Source: Solibacillus sp. FSL H8-0523
GTDB lineage: Bacteria; Bacillota; Bacilli; Bacillales_A; Planococcaceae
NCBI RefSeq assembly: GCF_038051985.1
Contig: NZ_CP150291.1
Location: 4,030,001-4,094,000 of the forward strand
DNA length: 64,000 nucleotides
Direction: 5' to 3'
In this document: in pieces, positions 32,635-42,230 of the stretch
Position numbering within the stretch: the stretch's first letter is position 1
Layout: every line of letters begins with the position of its first letter
Notes under the pieces: model-generated
Database searches by the model: none
The model's input: the letters and a program-made list of their open reading frames with translations, nothing else
Told to the model about the DNA's origin: nothing
Program-made: the position numbers and the translations under genes

Positions 32635-32652
32635 TTGTTTACATCATTATAA

Positions 32653-32683
32653 GAAAAATCGGGCAGGGCATATACCTGCCCGA
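32653..32683 (-). terminator. Terminator-like hairpin between rpoB and rpoC
   Basis: A perfect nine-pair GC-rich stem (TCGGGCAGG / CCTGCCCGA) followed by TTTTT on the minus strand, just after the rpoB stop. rpoC normally depends on read-through from rpoB, so this should reduce or control it. Confidence 0.85.
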
Positions 32684-32699
32684 TTCAATTTGAAATTAT

Positions 32700-35600
32700 T
32701 CAAATAGACTCTACTGGGTCTTCTTCTTTATCATCAGTTGGGCGTTCTTCTGGAGCTGGTGCTACAGCTACTTCTTCCTCATCGTCAAGGTCGCGTAATT
32801 CTACTTCCTCATCGTTGATTGTAAGCATCTTCACATCCATACCTAATGATTGAAGTTCTTTAATTAATACTTTGAATGATTCTGGTACACCTGGTTCTGG
32901 AACACTTTCACCTTTAACGATTGCTTCGTATGTTTTCACACGACCTACAACGTCATCTGATTTTACAGTTAAAATCTCTTGTAACGTGTAAGCTGCACCG
33001 TATGCTTCAAGCGCCCATACTTCCATCTCACCGAAACGTTGTCCACCGAATTGTGCTTTACCACCAAGCGGTTGTTGCGTTACTAATGAGTAAGGACCAG
33101 TTGAACGTGCGTGAAGTTTGTCGTCAACCATGTGCGCTAATTTGATCATGTACATGATACCAACAGAAACGCGGCTGTCGAACGGTTCACCCGAACGTCC
33201 ATCATAAAGAATTGTTTTACCATCACGGTTCATACCAGCTTCTTCCATCGTTTCCCAAACATCGTCTTCGTTAGCACCATCAAATACTGGTGTAGCCATG
33301 TGTACGCCTAAATAGCGTGCAGCCATACCTAAGTGAAGCTCTAATACTTGTCCGATGTTCATACGAGAAGGTACCCCAAGTGGGTTAAGCATGATATCCA
33401 CTGGCGTGCCGTCTGGCATGAATGGCATATCTTCTTCTGGTAAGATTCGTGAGATTACACCTTTGTTACCATGACGTCCGGCCATTTTGTCACCAACGCG
33501 AATTTTACGTTTTTGAACAATATAAGCACGAACTAATTGGTTAACACCTGGTGGTAATTCGTCTCCATCTTCACGGTTGAAGACTTTAACATCTAGGATG
33601 ATACCGCCAGCGCCGTGTGGTACACGTAGAGACGTGTCACGTACTTCGCGTGCTTTTTCACCAAAGATAGCATGTAATAAACGCTCTTCAGCAGTTAATT
33701 CAGTAACCCCTTTAGGCGTAACTTTACCTACTAAAATATCACCGTCACGTACTTCCGCACCGATACGGATAATTCCGCGGTCGTCTAGGTTACGAAGTGC
33801 ATCTTCACCTACGTTTGGAATGTCACGTGTGATTTCTTCAGGTCCAAGCTTTGTATCACGTGATTCTGATTCATATTCTTCAATATGAACAGAAGTATAT
33901 ACATCGTCTTTTACAAGGCGTTCGCTCATAATAACAGCATCCTCGTAGTTGAAACCGTCCCATGTCATGAACGCAACAAGTACGTTTTGGCCAAGTGCTA
34001 ATTCGCCACGTTCCATTGAAGGACCATCAGCTAAAATATCACGAGGTTTCACAAGATCGCCAACTTTTACGATTGGACGTTGGTTATATGAAGTACCTTG
34101 GTTTGAACGAATGAATTTTTGTAATTTGTATTTCACTAAGTTGCCTTTAACTTCTTTGCCGTCAATCTCTTCGATTGTACGAACGTGGATAGAGCGAGCT
34201 TCTACGTGCTCAACAATACCATGTTTTTTAGCAACTACAGCAGCACCAGAGTCACGAGCGTCAACATGTTCCATACCCGTACCAACAAACGGAGCGTTTG
34301 GATATAGTAAAGGAACAGCTTGACGTTGCATGTTCGCGCCCATTAGTGCACGGTTTGAGTCATCGTTTTCTAAGAACGGAATACATGCAGTGGCAGCAGA
34401 TACTACTTGTTTTGGAGATACATCCATGTAATCGATACGATCGCGGTTAAACACTGTGTTATCCCCACGGAAACGACCTACTACTTCTTCTTTTTCAAAC
34501 TTACCGTCTGCAGTTAATAGAGAGTTTGCTTGAGCTACTACATAGTTATCTTCTTCGTCTGCAGTTAAGTAATGGATTTCTTCAGTTACAGTACCTGTTT
34601 CCGGATCAACACGGCGGTAAGGTGTTTCAATGAAGCCAAACTTGTTCACTTTAGCGAATGAAGATAATGAGTTAATCAGACCGATGTTTGGTCCCTCAGG
34701 CGTCTCGATTGGACACATACGACCATAGTGAGAGTAGTGAACGTCACGTACTTCCATACCTGCGCGCTCACGTGTTAAACCACCAGGCCCTAATGCAGAT
34801 AGACGACGTTTGTGCGTTAACTCTGCTAATGGGTTTGTTTGGTCCATGAATTGAGATAACTGAGAAGAGCCAAAGAACTCTTTGATTGATGCGATAACAG
34901 GACGGATATTGATTAATTGTTGTGGTACGATTGCCGCTGTGTCATTAATTGACATACGTTCACGTACTACACGCTCCATACGAGATAAACCGATACGGAA
35001 TTGGTTTTGTAATAACTCACCAACTGAACGTAAACGACGGTTACCTAAATGGTCGATATCGTCTGTGTTACCTACGTTATATAATAAATTGAAGAAATAC
35101 GATACAGAAGCAAGGATATCTGCTGGTGTAAGGTTTTTCACCTCTTCATCAATATAAGCGTTCGAAATCACATTGATTTCTTTTTGTGCTTCGTCATTTG
35201 GTGCGTAAATTTTAATTGATTGAATCGTTACTTCTTCATCTAATACACCGCCGTTTTGGCTTAATGTTTTGAAGCCAGCACCGTCTTCTAAAGCTGGAAT
35301 TAGCTTATCTAACGTACGACGATCTAATAACGTACCTGCTTCTACAAGAATTTCGCCCGTTTCTGGGTTTACAATTGTTTCAGCAACCGTTTGGTTAAAT
35401 AAACGGTTTTTAATGTGAAGCTTTTTGTTCATTTTGTAACGACCAACGTTTGCTAAATCGTAACGTTTAGCATCGAAGAAGCGAGAATATAATAAGTTCT
35501 TCGCTGATTCAACTGTTGGTGGTTCACCTGGACGTAAACGCTCGTAGATTTCAAGAAGTGCCTTTTCAGTACCTTCTGTGTTATCTTTTTCTAACGTATT

Positions 35601-36254
35601 ACGTAAATATTCATTGTCACCAATGATTTCGATAATTTCCTGATCCGTACCGAAACCTAATGCACGTAAAAGTACTGTTACTGGTAATTTACGTGTACGG
35701 TCGATACGCACGTATACGACATCTTTTGCGTCAGTTTCATATTCTAACCATGCACCACGATTTGGAATAACTGTTGCACCGAAGCCTTTTTTACCGTTTT
35801 TATCTGTTTTTTCGTTGAAGTATACACTTGGAGAACGAACTAACTGAGAAACGATAACGCGCTCAGCACCGTTAATAATAAACGTGCCTGTTTCAGTCAT
35901 TAATGGGAAATCACCCATGAAGACGTCTTGCTCTTTTACTTCGTTTGTTTCTTTGTTGTGTAAACGTACTTTCACACGTAATGGCGCAGCGTAAGTTACG
36001 TCACGTTCTTTACATTCATCAACATCATACTTAGGATCTCCTAATGTATAGTCGACGAATTCTAATGAAAGATTACCTGTAAAATCCTCGATCGGAGAAA
36101 TGTCGTGGAACATCTCACGCAATCCTTCTTCAAGGAACCACTCATAAGATGCTGTTTGGATCTCGATTAAATTCGGAAGCTCCAGCACCTCATTAATACG
36201 CGCAAAGCTTCTACGCTGGCGGTGTTGTCCGTACTGAACTAGTTGACCTGTCAA
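32700..36254 (-). CDS. rpoB: RNA polymerase beta subunit
   Basis: Beta subunit (1184 aa) forms the catalytic cleft with beta-prime and is the rifampicin target. The rifampicin-pocket region [16 protein letters not shown] and [12 protein letters not shown] shows the wild-type residues. Also seen are [16 protein letters not shown], and C-terminal [20 protein letters not shown]. The start is taken as TTG (36252-36254), matching Bacillus and spaced 8 bp from GAGGGG; a GTG nine bases upstream overlaps the site. The tail is acidic. A promoter lies at 36455-36488. Confidence 0.99.
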   Translation of the reverse strand: MTGQLVQYGQHRQRRSFARINEVLELPNLIEIQTASYEWFLEEGLREMFHDISPIEDFTGNLSLEFVDYTLGDPKYDVDECKERDVTYAAPLRVKVRLHNKETNEVKEQDVFMGDFPLMTETGTFIINGAERVIVSQLVRSPSVYFNEKTDKNGKKGFGATVIPNRGAWLEYETDAKDVVYVRIDRTRKLPVTVLLRALGFGTDQEIIEIIGDNEYLRNTLEKDNTEGTEKALLEIYERLRPGEPPTVESAKNLLYSRFFDAKRYDLANVGRYKMNKKLHIKNRLFNQTVAETIVNPETGEILVEAGTLLDRRTLDKLIPALEDGAGFKTLSQNGGVLDEEVTIQSIKIYAPNDEAQKEINVISNAYIDEEVKNLTPADILASVSYFFNLLYNVGNTDDIDHLGNRRLRSVGELLQNQFRIGLSRMERVVRERMSINDTAAIVPQQLINIRPVIASIKEFFGSSQLSQFMDQTNPLAELTHKRRLSALGPGGLTRERAGMEVRDVHYSHYGRMCPIETPEGPNIGLINSLSSFAKVNKFGFIETPYRRVDPETGTVTEEIHYLTADEEDNYVVAQANSLLTADGKFEKEEVVGRFRGDNTVFNRDRIDYMDVSPKQVVSAATACIPFLENDDSNRALMGANMQRQAVPLLYPNAPFVGTGMEHVDARDSGAAVVAKKHGIVEHVEARSIHVRTIEEIDGKEVKGNLVKYKLQKFIRSNQGTSYNQRPIVKVGDLVKPRDILADGPSMERGELALGQNVLVAFMTWDGFNYEDAVIMSERLVKDDVYTSVHIEEYESESRDTKLGPEEITRDIPNVGEDALRNLDDRGIIRIGAEVRDGDILVGKVTPKGVTELTAEERLLHAIFGEKAREVRDTSLRVPHGAGGIILDVKVFNREDGDELPPGVNQLVRAYIVQKRKIRVGDKMAGRHGNKGVISRILPEEDMPFMPDGTPVDIMLNPLGVPSRMNIGQVLELHLGMAARYLGVHMATPVFDGANEDDVWETMEEAGMNRDGKTILYDGRSGEPFDSRVSVGIMYMIKLAHMVDDKLHARSTGPYSLVTQQPLGGKAQFGGQRFGEMEVWALEAYGAAYTLQEILTVKSDDVVGRVKTYEAIVKGESVPEPGVPESFKVLIKELQSLGMDVKMLTINDEEVELRDLDDEEEVAVAPAPEERPTDDKEEDPVESI

Positions 36255-36454
36255 CTCATTCACCCCTCAATAAAGCGATAATAGGTCTTTGCAAAACCAT
36301 ACAAATAGTGTATGATTTCGAAAGACAAAAAGAAAACGAGACTTTTTATAAACCTCATTTTCGGTTAAACTTAACTTATTCTTAGTAAGTATACCCGTAA
36401 ATTTGTGTAAGTTATGCAAAAGGGCATACTACCTCAAAATAAAAATTTTGCATT

Positions 36455-36488
36455 TTATTATGTTATCATAGTCGATTTGTCAAGTCAA
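36455..36488 (-). promoter_or_regulatory. Promoter region of rpoB
   Basis: Two overlapping readings on the minus strand: TTGACA (36478-36483)-17 bp-TAATAA (36455-36460), or TTGACT (36483-36488)-17 bp-TAACAT (36460-36465) with an extended TGA. Either gives a leader of about 200 nt before rpoB. Confidence 0.7.
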
Positions 36489-36507
36489 TATTCGGAGCGA
36501 ATCTTAC

Positions 36508-37110
36508 TTATTTTTTTGCTCGTATGATCCAATACCCCTTTTTCTTCTCAACAACATCCACTTCTGAAAACATCTCTTCTAAATGACTCACTGTTGATGG
36601 AGCGCCCTGTTTCTTCTGAATTACTACCCACAATTCACCGTTTTCCACTAACAATTCATAGGCTTGATCGTAAAATCTAAAGATTGTTTCTTTCCCTGCA
36701 CGAATTGGTGGATTTGTTAAAATTGCAGCTGCTTGTGTTCCAGCTTCTACAGCACTCAGGCCATCACTTTCAAAAACACGTACATTTTGAACCCCGTTTA
36801 GTTGGGCATTTTTTTGTGATAAACCAATAGCACGCGTATTAATATCCATCATTAACACTTCTCGCTCCGGATTAACCTTTGCGATCGATAAGCCAATCGG
36901 TCCGTATCCACAACCCACATCAAGTACAACGCCTTCTACTTTTGGTATTTCAAAGGTATCAATTAATACACGGGAACCAAAATCTACTTCGCTTTTACTA
37001 AATACACCTGCATCTGTTTCAAATGTAAATGTATGTCCTAATAAAGGAAATTTCCATTGGCGTGGTTTACTTTCCGTTTGAGGCTTATTTGAATAATAAT
37101 GTTCAGACAT
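36508..37110 (-). CDS. RsmC-like class I methyltransferase (YbxB)
   Basis: SAM-dependent methyltransferase of about 200 aa with motif I DVGCGYGPIGLSI and the catalytic NPPIRAGK, the N-P-P pattern of N-methyltransferases acting on exocyclic amines (RsmC/RlmG-type small-subunit rRNA guanine methylation is the family hypothesis). Located between rplL and rpoB as ybxB in Bacillus. I chose the ATG at 37108-37110, 10 bp after AGGAGG; a TTG and GTG upstream are closer to that site. The exact rRNA target is inferred only. Confidence 0.85.
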   Translation of the reverse strand: MSEHYYSNKPQTESKPRQWKFPLLGHTFTFETDAGVFSKSEVDFGSRVLIDTFEIPKVEGVVLDVGCGYGPIGLSIAKVNPEREVLMMDINTRAIGLSQKNAQLNGVQNVRVFESDGLSAVEAGTQAAAILTNPPIRAGKETIFRFYDQAYELLVENGELWVVIQKKQGAPSTVSHLEEMFSEVDVVEKKKGYWIIRAKK

Positions 37111-37136
37111 GTGCAACACGCCTCCTAAAAACTTTT

Positions 37137-37175
37137 AAATAAAGAAAAGCCCGCCGCAAAATTGTGACGAGCTTT
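37137..37175 (-). terminator. Intrinsic terminator after rplL
   Basis: A ten-pair stem with wobble (AAAGCTCGTC / GGCGGGCTTT), then TTCTTTATTT on the minus strand, between rplL and the methyltransferase gene. Confidence 0.85.
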
Positions 37176-37210
37176 CCTTATGAAACTAAGTACAAGACTT
37201 AGTAATTAAA

Positions 37211-37570
37211 TTATTTAACTTCTACTGAAGCGCCAACTTCTTCAAGTTTAGCTTTAATAGCTTCAGCGTCATCTTTAGAAACGCCTTCTTTAAGAGCTTT
37301 AGGAGCGTTGTCAACAACCTCTTTAGCTTCTTTTAAACCTAATCCAGTGATTTCACGAACCACTTTGATTACTTTAATTTTTTCTTGACCAGCAGCAGTT
37401 AATACTACGTCAAATTCAGTTTTTTCTTCAGCTGCAGCAGCACCGCCAGCAACTACTGCTACTGGAGCAGCAGCTGTTACACCGAATTCTTCTTCGATAG
37501 CTTTTACTAAATCGTTTAATTCTAGAACTGTCATAGCTTTGATAGCTTCTAAGATTTGCTCTTTGTTCAT
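37211..37570 (-). CDS. rplL: 50S ribosomal protein L7/L12
   Basis: L7/L12 (119 aa) is the multi-copy stalk protein that recruits translation GTPases. N-terminal dimerisation helices ([20 protein letters not shown]), an Ala-rich hinge ([19 protein letters not shown] region) and the C-terminal domain ([20 protein letters not shown]) are visible. It follows rplJ; the pair shares the L10 leader. Strong AGGAGG. Confidence 0.98.
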   Translation of the reverse strand: MNKEQILEAIKAMTVLELNDLVKAIEEEFGVTAAAPVAVVAGGAAAAEEKTEFDVVLTAAGQEKIKVIKVVREITGLGLKEAKEVVDNAPKALKEGVSKDDAEAIKAKLEEVGASVEVK

Positions 37571-37642
37571 TTTAATTTCCTCCTATTGGATGTTTTATTG
37601 GTTTTTTAGGCTGTTAAGCCGATTTTTGAAGTGAAGTTGCGA

Positions 37643-38143
37643 TTAAGCGCCTTGCTCTTCTTTTTGTTCTGCAACAGCTTTTGTTGCAAGTGCGAAGTTG
37701 CGCACTGGAGCTTGAAGTACAGATAAAAGCATTGATAATAGACCTTCGCGAGATGGAAGTTCTGCAAGAGCTTTAACGTCTTCAACAGATGCGATAGTAC
37801 CTTCGATGATACCAGCTTTAATTTCTAACGCTTCGTTTTTCTTAGCGAATTCGTTAACGATTTTAGCTGGAGCTACTACGTCCTCGTTAGAGAATGCGAT
37901 AGCATTTGGACCAGTTAAGAATTCATTGATTCCTTCTAAACCAGCAGCTTCTGCAGCACGACGAGTTAAAGTATTTTTGTATACTTTGAACTCAACACCA
38001 GCTTCACGTAATTGCTTACGTAATTCTGTTACTTGGCCTACAGTTAAACCACGGTAATCTACTACTACGATAGAAGCAGCAGCTTTGAATTTGTCAGCGA
38101 TTTCTTCAACTTGAACTTTTTTAGATTCGATTGCTTTGCTCAT
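37643..38143 (-). CDS. rplJ: 50S ribosomal protein L10
   Basis: L10 (166 aa) anchors L7/L12 dimers to the ribosomal stalk base. The start [40 protein letters not shown], and the C-terminal helix for L12 binding are seen. In the family, L10(L12)4 represses its own mRNA via the upstream leader, which is present at 38182-38325. Confidence 0.98.
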   Translation of the reverse strand: MSKAIESKKVQVEEIADKFKAAASIVVVDYRGLTVGQVTELRKQLREAGVEFKVYKNTLTRRAAEAAGLEGINEFLTGPNAIAFSNEDVVAPAKIVNEFAKKNEALEIKAGIIEGTIASVEDVKALAELPSREGLLSMLLSVLQAPVRNFALATKAVAEQKEEQGA

Positions 38144-38181
38144 GATGACACCTCCTATTAGAATGAGTCATTTATACCGAC

Positions 38182-38325
38182 AAAGAAAAGCCTCTACATC
38201 ATAATTAGACATAGAGGCTGAAAGTACATCATCTTAAAAAGAATCCGAACTCCGATGTCCTCGGTAGGCTCATTAAGTGACAAGTCACTCCTACTGTCTA
38301 CGGTACAAATGGATGATTCACAACA
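38182..38325 (-). ncRNA. L10 leader (autoregulatory) with terminator
   Basis: The rplJ 5' UTR contains the core GACAGTAGGAGTGAC ... TGAGCCTACCGAGG (38257-38300) characteristic of the L10 leader that L10(L12)4 binds. A terminator hairpin (AGCCTCTATGT / ACATAGAGGCT approximately, 38189-38219) and CTTTTCTTTG follow. The layout agrees with attenuation control as known for Bacillales. Confidence 0.85.
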
Positions 38326-38331
38326 GCATCC

Positions 38332-38360
38332 ATCTTACCAAGTAAGCGATGTGTTGTCAA
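38332..38360 (-). promoter_or_regulatory. Sigma-A promoter of rplJ-rplL
   Basis: TTGACA (38355-38360), 17-bp spacer, TAAGAT (38332-38337) on the minus strand, upstream of the L10 leader. Confidence 0.88.
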
Positions 38361-38394
38361 TTAATTTAATTTAAAAGATTAAAAAACCTTTTAA

Positions 38395-39093
38395 TTATTT
38401 GATTGTTACGTTAGCAGCGTCAACTTTTACAGCAGGACCCATTGTAGTTGTAATGTTTACAGACTTCATGTAAGTACCTTTTGATGCAGCTGGTTTAGCT
38501 TTTTGAATTACTTCAAATACAGCTAAGAAGTTTTCTACTAATTTTTGAGTATCGAAAGAAACTTTACCGATTGGAGCGTGGATGATACCAGCTTTTTCAG
38601 CGCGGTATTCTACTTTACCAGCTTTGATTTCTTCGATAGCTTTAGTTACGTCGAAAGTAACTGTACCAGTTTTAGGGTTTGGCATTAAACCTTTTGGTCC
38701 TAATACGCGACCTAATTTACCAACTTCACCCATCATGTCAGGAGTTGCTACGATTACATCAAAATCGAACCAACCTTGTTGGATTTTGTTAACCATATCT
38801 GAATCGCCTACGTAGTCAGCACCAGCAGCTTGTGCTTCTTTAGCTTTCTCACCTTTAGCGAATACTAATACTTTTTGAGTTTTACCAGTACCGTGTGGTA
38901 ATACTACCGCACCACGGATTTGTTGGTCATTCTTACGAGTGTCGATACCTAATTTGAATGCTACTTCTACAGTTGCATCGAAGTTAACTGTAGATGTTTT
39001 TTGCGCTAAAGCTACTGCTTCTTCTACAGAGTAGAAAGTTGCGCGATCGATTAATTTAACTGCGTCTTGCAGTTTTTTACCTTTTTTAGCCAT
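38395..39093 (-). CDS. rplA: 50S ribosomal protein L1
   Basis: L1 (232 aa) forms the mobile stalk that releases E-site t[19 protein letters not shown], and the conserved MPNPKTGTV and [19 protein letters not shown] are present. The ATG at 39091-39093 is preceded by AAGGAGG; the long frame to 39270 runs back into rplK and is not used. A long hairpin separates it from rplK. Confidence 0.98.
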   Translation of the reverse strand: MAKKGKKLQDAVKLIDRATFYSVEEAVALAQKTSTVNFDATVEVAFKLGIDTRKNDQQIRGAVVLPHGTGKTQKVLVFAKGEKAKEAQAAGADYVGDSDMVNKIQQGWFDFDVIVATPDMMGEVGKLGRVLGPKGLMPNPKTGTVTFDVTKAIEEIKAGKVEYRAEKAGIIHAPIGKVSFDTQKLVENFLAVFEVIQKAKPAASKGTYMKSVNITTTMGPAVKVDAANVTIK

Positions 39094-39145
39094 TGTAAAT
39101 TTCCTCCTTGATTGTGGTTGTAACGGATTTGACCTCCCACGAATA

Positions 39146-39190
39146 AAGGTTGCGCACTCATCTAAATGAATATCCGAGTGCAGCAACCTT
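39146..39190 (-). promoter_or_regulatory. Long hairpin between rplK and rplA
   Basis: AAGGTTGC(T)GCACTC pairs with GAGTGCGCAACCTT, 14 pairs with a single bulge, around a 17-nt loop. No T-run follows, so it is not a terminator. It lies about 50 bp before rplA. It could be a processing site or protein (L1) binding structure; role unknown. Confidence 0.6.
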
Positions 39191-39226
39191 CCAAAAACAA
39201 AAACATCATCAAGTTTGAAGATGGGA

Positions 39227-39652
39227 TTAGTCTTCGATAACGATACCCATGCTTCGTGCAGTACCTTCAACCATTAACATTGCAGCTTCAACTGAAGCAG
39301 CGTTAAGGTCTGGCATTTTTTGTTCAGCGATTTCGCGAACTTTATCACGTTTAACCGTTGCAACTTTCTTACGGTTTGGTTCACCAGATCCAGATTGGAT
39401 ACCAGCTGCTACTTTAAGTAATACTGCTGCAGGTGGAGTTTTAGTAATGAAAGTAAATGAACGATCTTCGAATACTGAAATTTCAACTGGAATGATTAAA
39501 CCAGCTTGATCAGCAGTACGAGCGTTGAATTCTTTACAGAATCCCATAATGTTAACACCTGCTTGACCTAATGCAGGACCAACCGGTGGCGCTGGGTTTG
39601 CTTTACCAGCAGGGATTTGAAGTTTTACAACTTTAATAACTTTTTTAGCCAC
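39227..39652 (-). CDS. rplK: 50S ribosomal protein L11
   Basis: L11 (141 aa) forms the GTPase-associated centre with 23S rRNA and is the thiostrepton site; RelA-type stringent responses depend on it. [20 protein letters not shown] and the [14 protein letters not shown] region are typical. The start is GTG (39650-39652) after AAGGAGGTGTG; the upstream extension lacks similarity. Its leader follows the promoter at 39791. Confidence 0.98.
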   Translation of the reverse strand: MAKKVIKVVKLQIPAGKANPAPPVGPALGQAGVNIMGFCKEFNARTADQAGLIIPVEISVFEDRSFTFITKTPPAAVLLKVAAGIQSGSGEPNRKKVATVKRDKVREIAEQKMPDLNAASVEAAMLMVEGTARSMGIVIED

Positions 39653-39790
39653 GAGACACACCTCCTTAAGTCCGTGATGTGGTAATAGGGTTACCCCTCC
39701 CACTCAATATCTGTTCGTCAGCTAACTTGCCGATAACATTAAAACTAATTTTATATCACACGTCAATTACATGACAGTCTGACCTTTGAA

Positions 39791-39819
39791 ATGATAACAC
39801 TTTTAAAAAGCTTAATCAA
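39791..39819 (-). promoter_or_regulatory. Promoter of rplK-rplA
   Basis: TTGATT (39814-39819), 17-bp spacer, TATCAT (39791-39796) on the minus strand. A weaker second candidate (TTGACG-17-TTTAAT) lies about 50 bp downstream in the leader. Confidence 0.65.
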
Positions 39820-39831
39820 GTATAAATAATT

Positions 39832-40371
39832 CTATATTTTTTGAACTTGGTTAAAGTCTAGCTCCATCACTGTTTGGCGGCCGAACATATCAACTAAAAC
39901 TTTTAATTTCGCTTTTTCGATATCTACTTCTTCTACGCGACCTTGGAAGTGAGCGAATGGTCCTTCAAGAACTTCAACAACCTCACCTACAGTAATATCA
40001 ACTTCACCTACGTGTTGTTCGTTCATGCCCATTTGAGCTAATAAACGTTCAGCTTCTTCTGGTAAAAGTGGAGTTGGTTTTACCCCGCCGCCTGAAGAAC
40101 CGATGAAACCAGTAACGCCTGGTGTGTTACGTACAACATACCATGCATCGTCTGTCATGATTAGTTCTACTAATACATAACCAGGGAAGATTTTACGCAT
40201 TACTGCTTTTTTCTTACCATCTTCTTTTACATCAATTTCTTCATGTTCTGCCACGATGACACGGAAAATTTTATCTTGCATCCCCATCGTTTCAACACGT
40301 TTTTCAAGATTTGCCTTCACTCGGTTTTCATAACCAGAGTAAGTATGCACTACATACCAATTTTTCTCCAT
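39832..40371 (-). CDS. nusG: Transcription antitermination/pausing factor NusG
   Basis: NusG (179 aa) binds elongating RNA polymerase and couples it to S10 or Rho; in Bacillus it stimulates sequence-dependent pausing. It has the NGN domain (MEKNWYVVHTYSGYENRVK) and a KOW domain in the C-terminal part (VGEVVEVLEGPFAHFQGRV). The ATG is unusual: no Shine-Dalgarno within 20 bp; AGGAGGG lies 24 bp upstream (40396-40402) and can pair with the sequence just before the ATG. Upstream there is a terminator between secE and nusG. Confidence 0.97.
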   Translation of the reverse strand: MEKNWYVVHTYSGYENRVKANLEKRVETMGMQDKIFRVIVAEHEEIDVKEDGKKKAVMRKIFPGYVLVELIMTDDAWYVVRNTPGVTGFIGSSGGGVKPTPLLPEEAERLLAQMGMNEQHVGEVDITVGEVVEVLEGPFAHFQGRVEEVDIEKAKLKVLVDMFGRQTVMELDFNQVQKI

Positions 40372-40402
40372 ATTAGGTAGGACTAAATCGTCCGTCCCTC
40401 CT
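40372..40402 (-). promoter_or_regulatory. nusG ribosome-binding site in a hairpin
   Basis: On the minus strand AGGAGGGAC (40394-40402) is nearly complementary to GTCCTACCT (40375-40383), which lies between it and the ATG. A smaller stem, GGAC (40390-40393) with GTCC (40380-40383), would instead shorten the 24-bp distance. The two folds exclude each other. Confidence 0.55.
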
Positions 40403-40486
40403 TTACATTAAATGTGTTAAGGCTTCCCCTATTCACAAACTAAACAATCTATTTCTTCTAACAAGACTGACTTGTTTTAAAACAAA

Positions 40487-40518
40487 TGAAAAAACCCGTT
40501 ATTTGAAATGCACGGGCT
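40487..40518 (-). terminator. Terminator-like hairpin between secE and nusG
   Basis: A seven-pair stem (AGCCCGT / ACGGGTT with one wobble) followed by TTTTTT on the minus strand, after the secE stop. secE-nusG are normally one operon. Confidence 0.72.
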
Positions 40519-40544
40519 CTTTCGCAATATTAACATGACGTAGC

Positions 40545-40730
40545 TTATAGAGACAAGAACCAACGGAATAATTCTGAGATTCCTAAGTCTATTACTGTAA
40601 AGAATAACGCCATTACGATTACTGTTGAAATAACAACTACCGTATACTTTGTTAACTCTTTGCTTTTTGGCCAGCTTGTTTTACGCATTTCAGAGCCGAC
40701 TTCTTGTAAAAAGTTTGATACTTTACTCAT
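40545..40730 (-). CDS. secE: Preprotein translocase subunit SecE
   Basis: Single-spanning SecE (61 aa) that clamps SecY. The amphipathic N-terminal helix with the conserved EMRKTSWPKSKEL precedes one membrane segment (YTVVVISTVIVMALFFTVID). This is the short Gram-positive form. It follows rpmG by about 40 bp with AGGTTAGG upstream. Confidence 0.96.
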   Translation of the reverse strand: MSKVSNFLQEVGSEMRKTSWPKSKELTKYTVVVISTVIVMALFFTVIDLGISELFRWFLSL

Positions 40731-40771
40731 CTTTGCCTAACCTCCGAACAACAAATTAATCTATATTTCGT

Positions 40772-40918
40772 TTATAACGTTTGTTTATGCATTGTATGTT
40801 CATTGCAATGCGAGCAAAACTTTTTAAGCTCTAAACGCTCTGTAGTACCCTCTTTTTTCGGAATACTATAGTTTCTAGAACCGCATTTATCACAACTTAA
40901 AACGACTTTTTTTGCCAT
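40772..40918 (-). CDS. rpmG: 50S ribosomal protein L33 (zinc form)
   Basis: A 48-residue L33 reading [19 protein letters not shown] at the start and [15 protein letters not shown] at the end. Two CxxC pairs make it a zinc ribbon. It corresponds to the rpmGB gene that sits between sigH and secE in Bacillus. AAGGTGAT precedes the ATG at 40916-40918. Confidence 0.95.
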   Translation of the reverse strand: MAKKVVLSCDKCGSRNYSIPKKEGTTERLELKKFCSHCNEHTMHKQTL

Positions 40919-40996
40919 ATTTTATCACCTTTTCGGCATTTTGTCTTTTCAAGACTAACACCTAATTTTGTCACTGTCAACAAAGGCTCCCGTGCT

Positions 40997-41644
40997 TCAA
41001 GTCATTTCTTTTAGCTCTAAATGACGCTCTAATTTCCGCTTCACACGCTGTAGTGCATTATCAATTGATTTGACGTGACGATTTAATTCTTCAGAAATTT
41101 CATTATACGATTGACCTTCTAAATAACGAATCAATACTTGCTGTTCTAATTCACTTAATACTTCAGCCATCTTTTGTTCTAAATAATCATAGTCTTCGCG
41201 ATTGATCATCAAGTATTCCGGATCATCTATCACCGGGCTCGTTATAATATCCATTAGCGTACGCTCTGATTCTTCATCGTAAATCGGTTTATCGAGCGAT
41301 ACATAGGAGTTTAACGGAATGTGCTTTTGACGTGTCGCGGTTTTGATTGCCGTAATGATTTGCCTTGTAATGCATAGTTCCGCAAATGCACGGAATGAAG
41401 CAAGCTTGTCTTCTTTAAAATCACGAATTGCTTTGTATAAACCAATCATGCCTTCTTGAATAATATCTTCTCTATCCGCCCCTACTAGAAAATAGGAACG
41501 CGCTTTTGCTTTCACAAAAAGTCGATATTTCGAAATCAAAAAATCTAATGCATCTGTGTTTCCTAGATGCACTTGCTCTACAAGTTGTTCATCTGTTAAA
41601 TGATCAAATTGCCGTACCATTTGTAACTTCTCACTTTTAAGCAA
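40997..41644 (-). CDS. sigH: RNA polymerase sigma factor SigH
   Basis: Sigma-H (215 aa), used at the onset of stationary phase and sporulation in Bacillus. Region 2 shows SYFLVGADREDIIQEGMIGL with RQIITAIKTATRQKHIPLN; region 4 ends YNEISEELNRHVKSIDNALQ, a helix-turn-helix for the -35. Start TTG (41642-41644) follows TGAGGTG at proper spacing. Implied promoter is sigma-A type at 41684-41712. Confidence 0.97.
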   Translation of the reverse strand: MLKSEKLQMVRQFDHLTDEQLVEQVHLGNTDALDFLISKYRLFVKAKARSYFLVGADREDIIQEGMIGLYKAIRDFKEDKLASFRAFAELCITRQIITAIKTATRQKHIPLNSYVSLDKPIYDEESERTLMDIITSPVIDDPEYLMINREDYDYLEQKMAEVLSELEQQVLIRYLEGQSYNEISEELNRHVKSIDNALQRVKRKLERHLELKEMT

Positions 41645-41683
41645 CGAAAATCACCTCAAGCTACGCCAGAATCAATTAGGAAC

Positions 41684-41712
41684 AGTATAACTTAATTGGA
41701 AAAAGTGGGCAA
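41684..41712 (-). promoter_or_regulatory. Sigma-A promoter of sigH
   Basis: TTGCCC (41707-41712), 17-bp spacer, TATACT (41684-41689) on the minus strand, immediately upstream of sigH and overlapping the end of the rae1 intergenic region. In Bacillus this promoter is repressed by AbrB; no AbrB site is recognisable by eye. Confidence 0.75.
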
Positions 41713-41716
41713 ACTA

Positions 41717-42229
41717 TTACTTGAGCCCTCTTCGCCATTTTTCAAATTGTAATTCCACATCTTTTGATAATTTAATTCGTGAAGCAGGCTTTTCATCGCG
41801 TGTTTCCTTTACTTTCGATGAAATTTTTGACTGAATAATTTGCATCTCAATTTCAAGCTCACGTGCTGATTTTCTGAGTGCTCCGTGACCAAAGACCACG
41901 TTTTGCTCTGTCATATCACTCGTTGCAACATGAATTTGGACTTTGCGGCCCTTTAATTCATTTGATAATTTTTCAATGCGTTCATCCGCTGTTTCGTTTT
42001 TACGTGTATAAATTACTTCTATAGCATGCTGAATATAAAGTTGCTCGGTACCTGGAACAAGATGCGCGTCAAAAACAACAATGACGCGCCACCCTGTATG
42101 TGCTTTATATTCGGCCATTCGCTCAATCAATCGGTCTCGTGCATCTTCAAAATGTGGCTCACGTAAAGGACGCAGCTCACGCCAAGCACCGATCATATTA
42201 TAGCCGTCTACTAGCAAAATCGTTTGCAT
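41717..42229 (-). CDS. rae1: NYN/PIN-like endoribonuclease Rae1 (YacP)
   Basis: 170-aa protein with the metal-binding NYN/PIN-like nuclease fold: DGYNMIGAWREL near the start, the VIVVFDAH strand, and ATSDMTEQNVVFGHGA. In Bacillus, Rae1 cleaves mRNA in the ribosomal A site of stalled messages. It is directly downstream of rlmB (1 bp) as in Bacillus, with a weak GGATGAT before the ATG. Confidence 0.93.
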   Translation of the reverse strand: MQTILLVDGYNMIGAWRELRPLREPHFEDARDRLIERMAEYKAHTGWRVIVVFDAHLVPGTEQLYIQHAIEVIYTRKNETADERIEKLSNELKGRKVQIHVATSDMTEQNVVFGHGALRKSARELEIEMQIIQSKISSKVKETRDEKPASRIKLSKDVELQFEKWRRGLK

Positions 42230-42230
42230 A

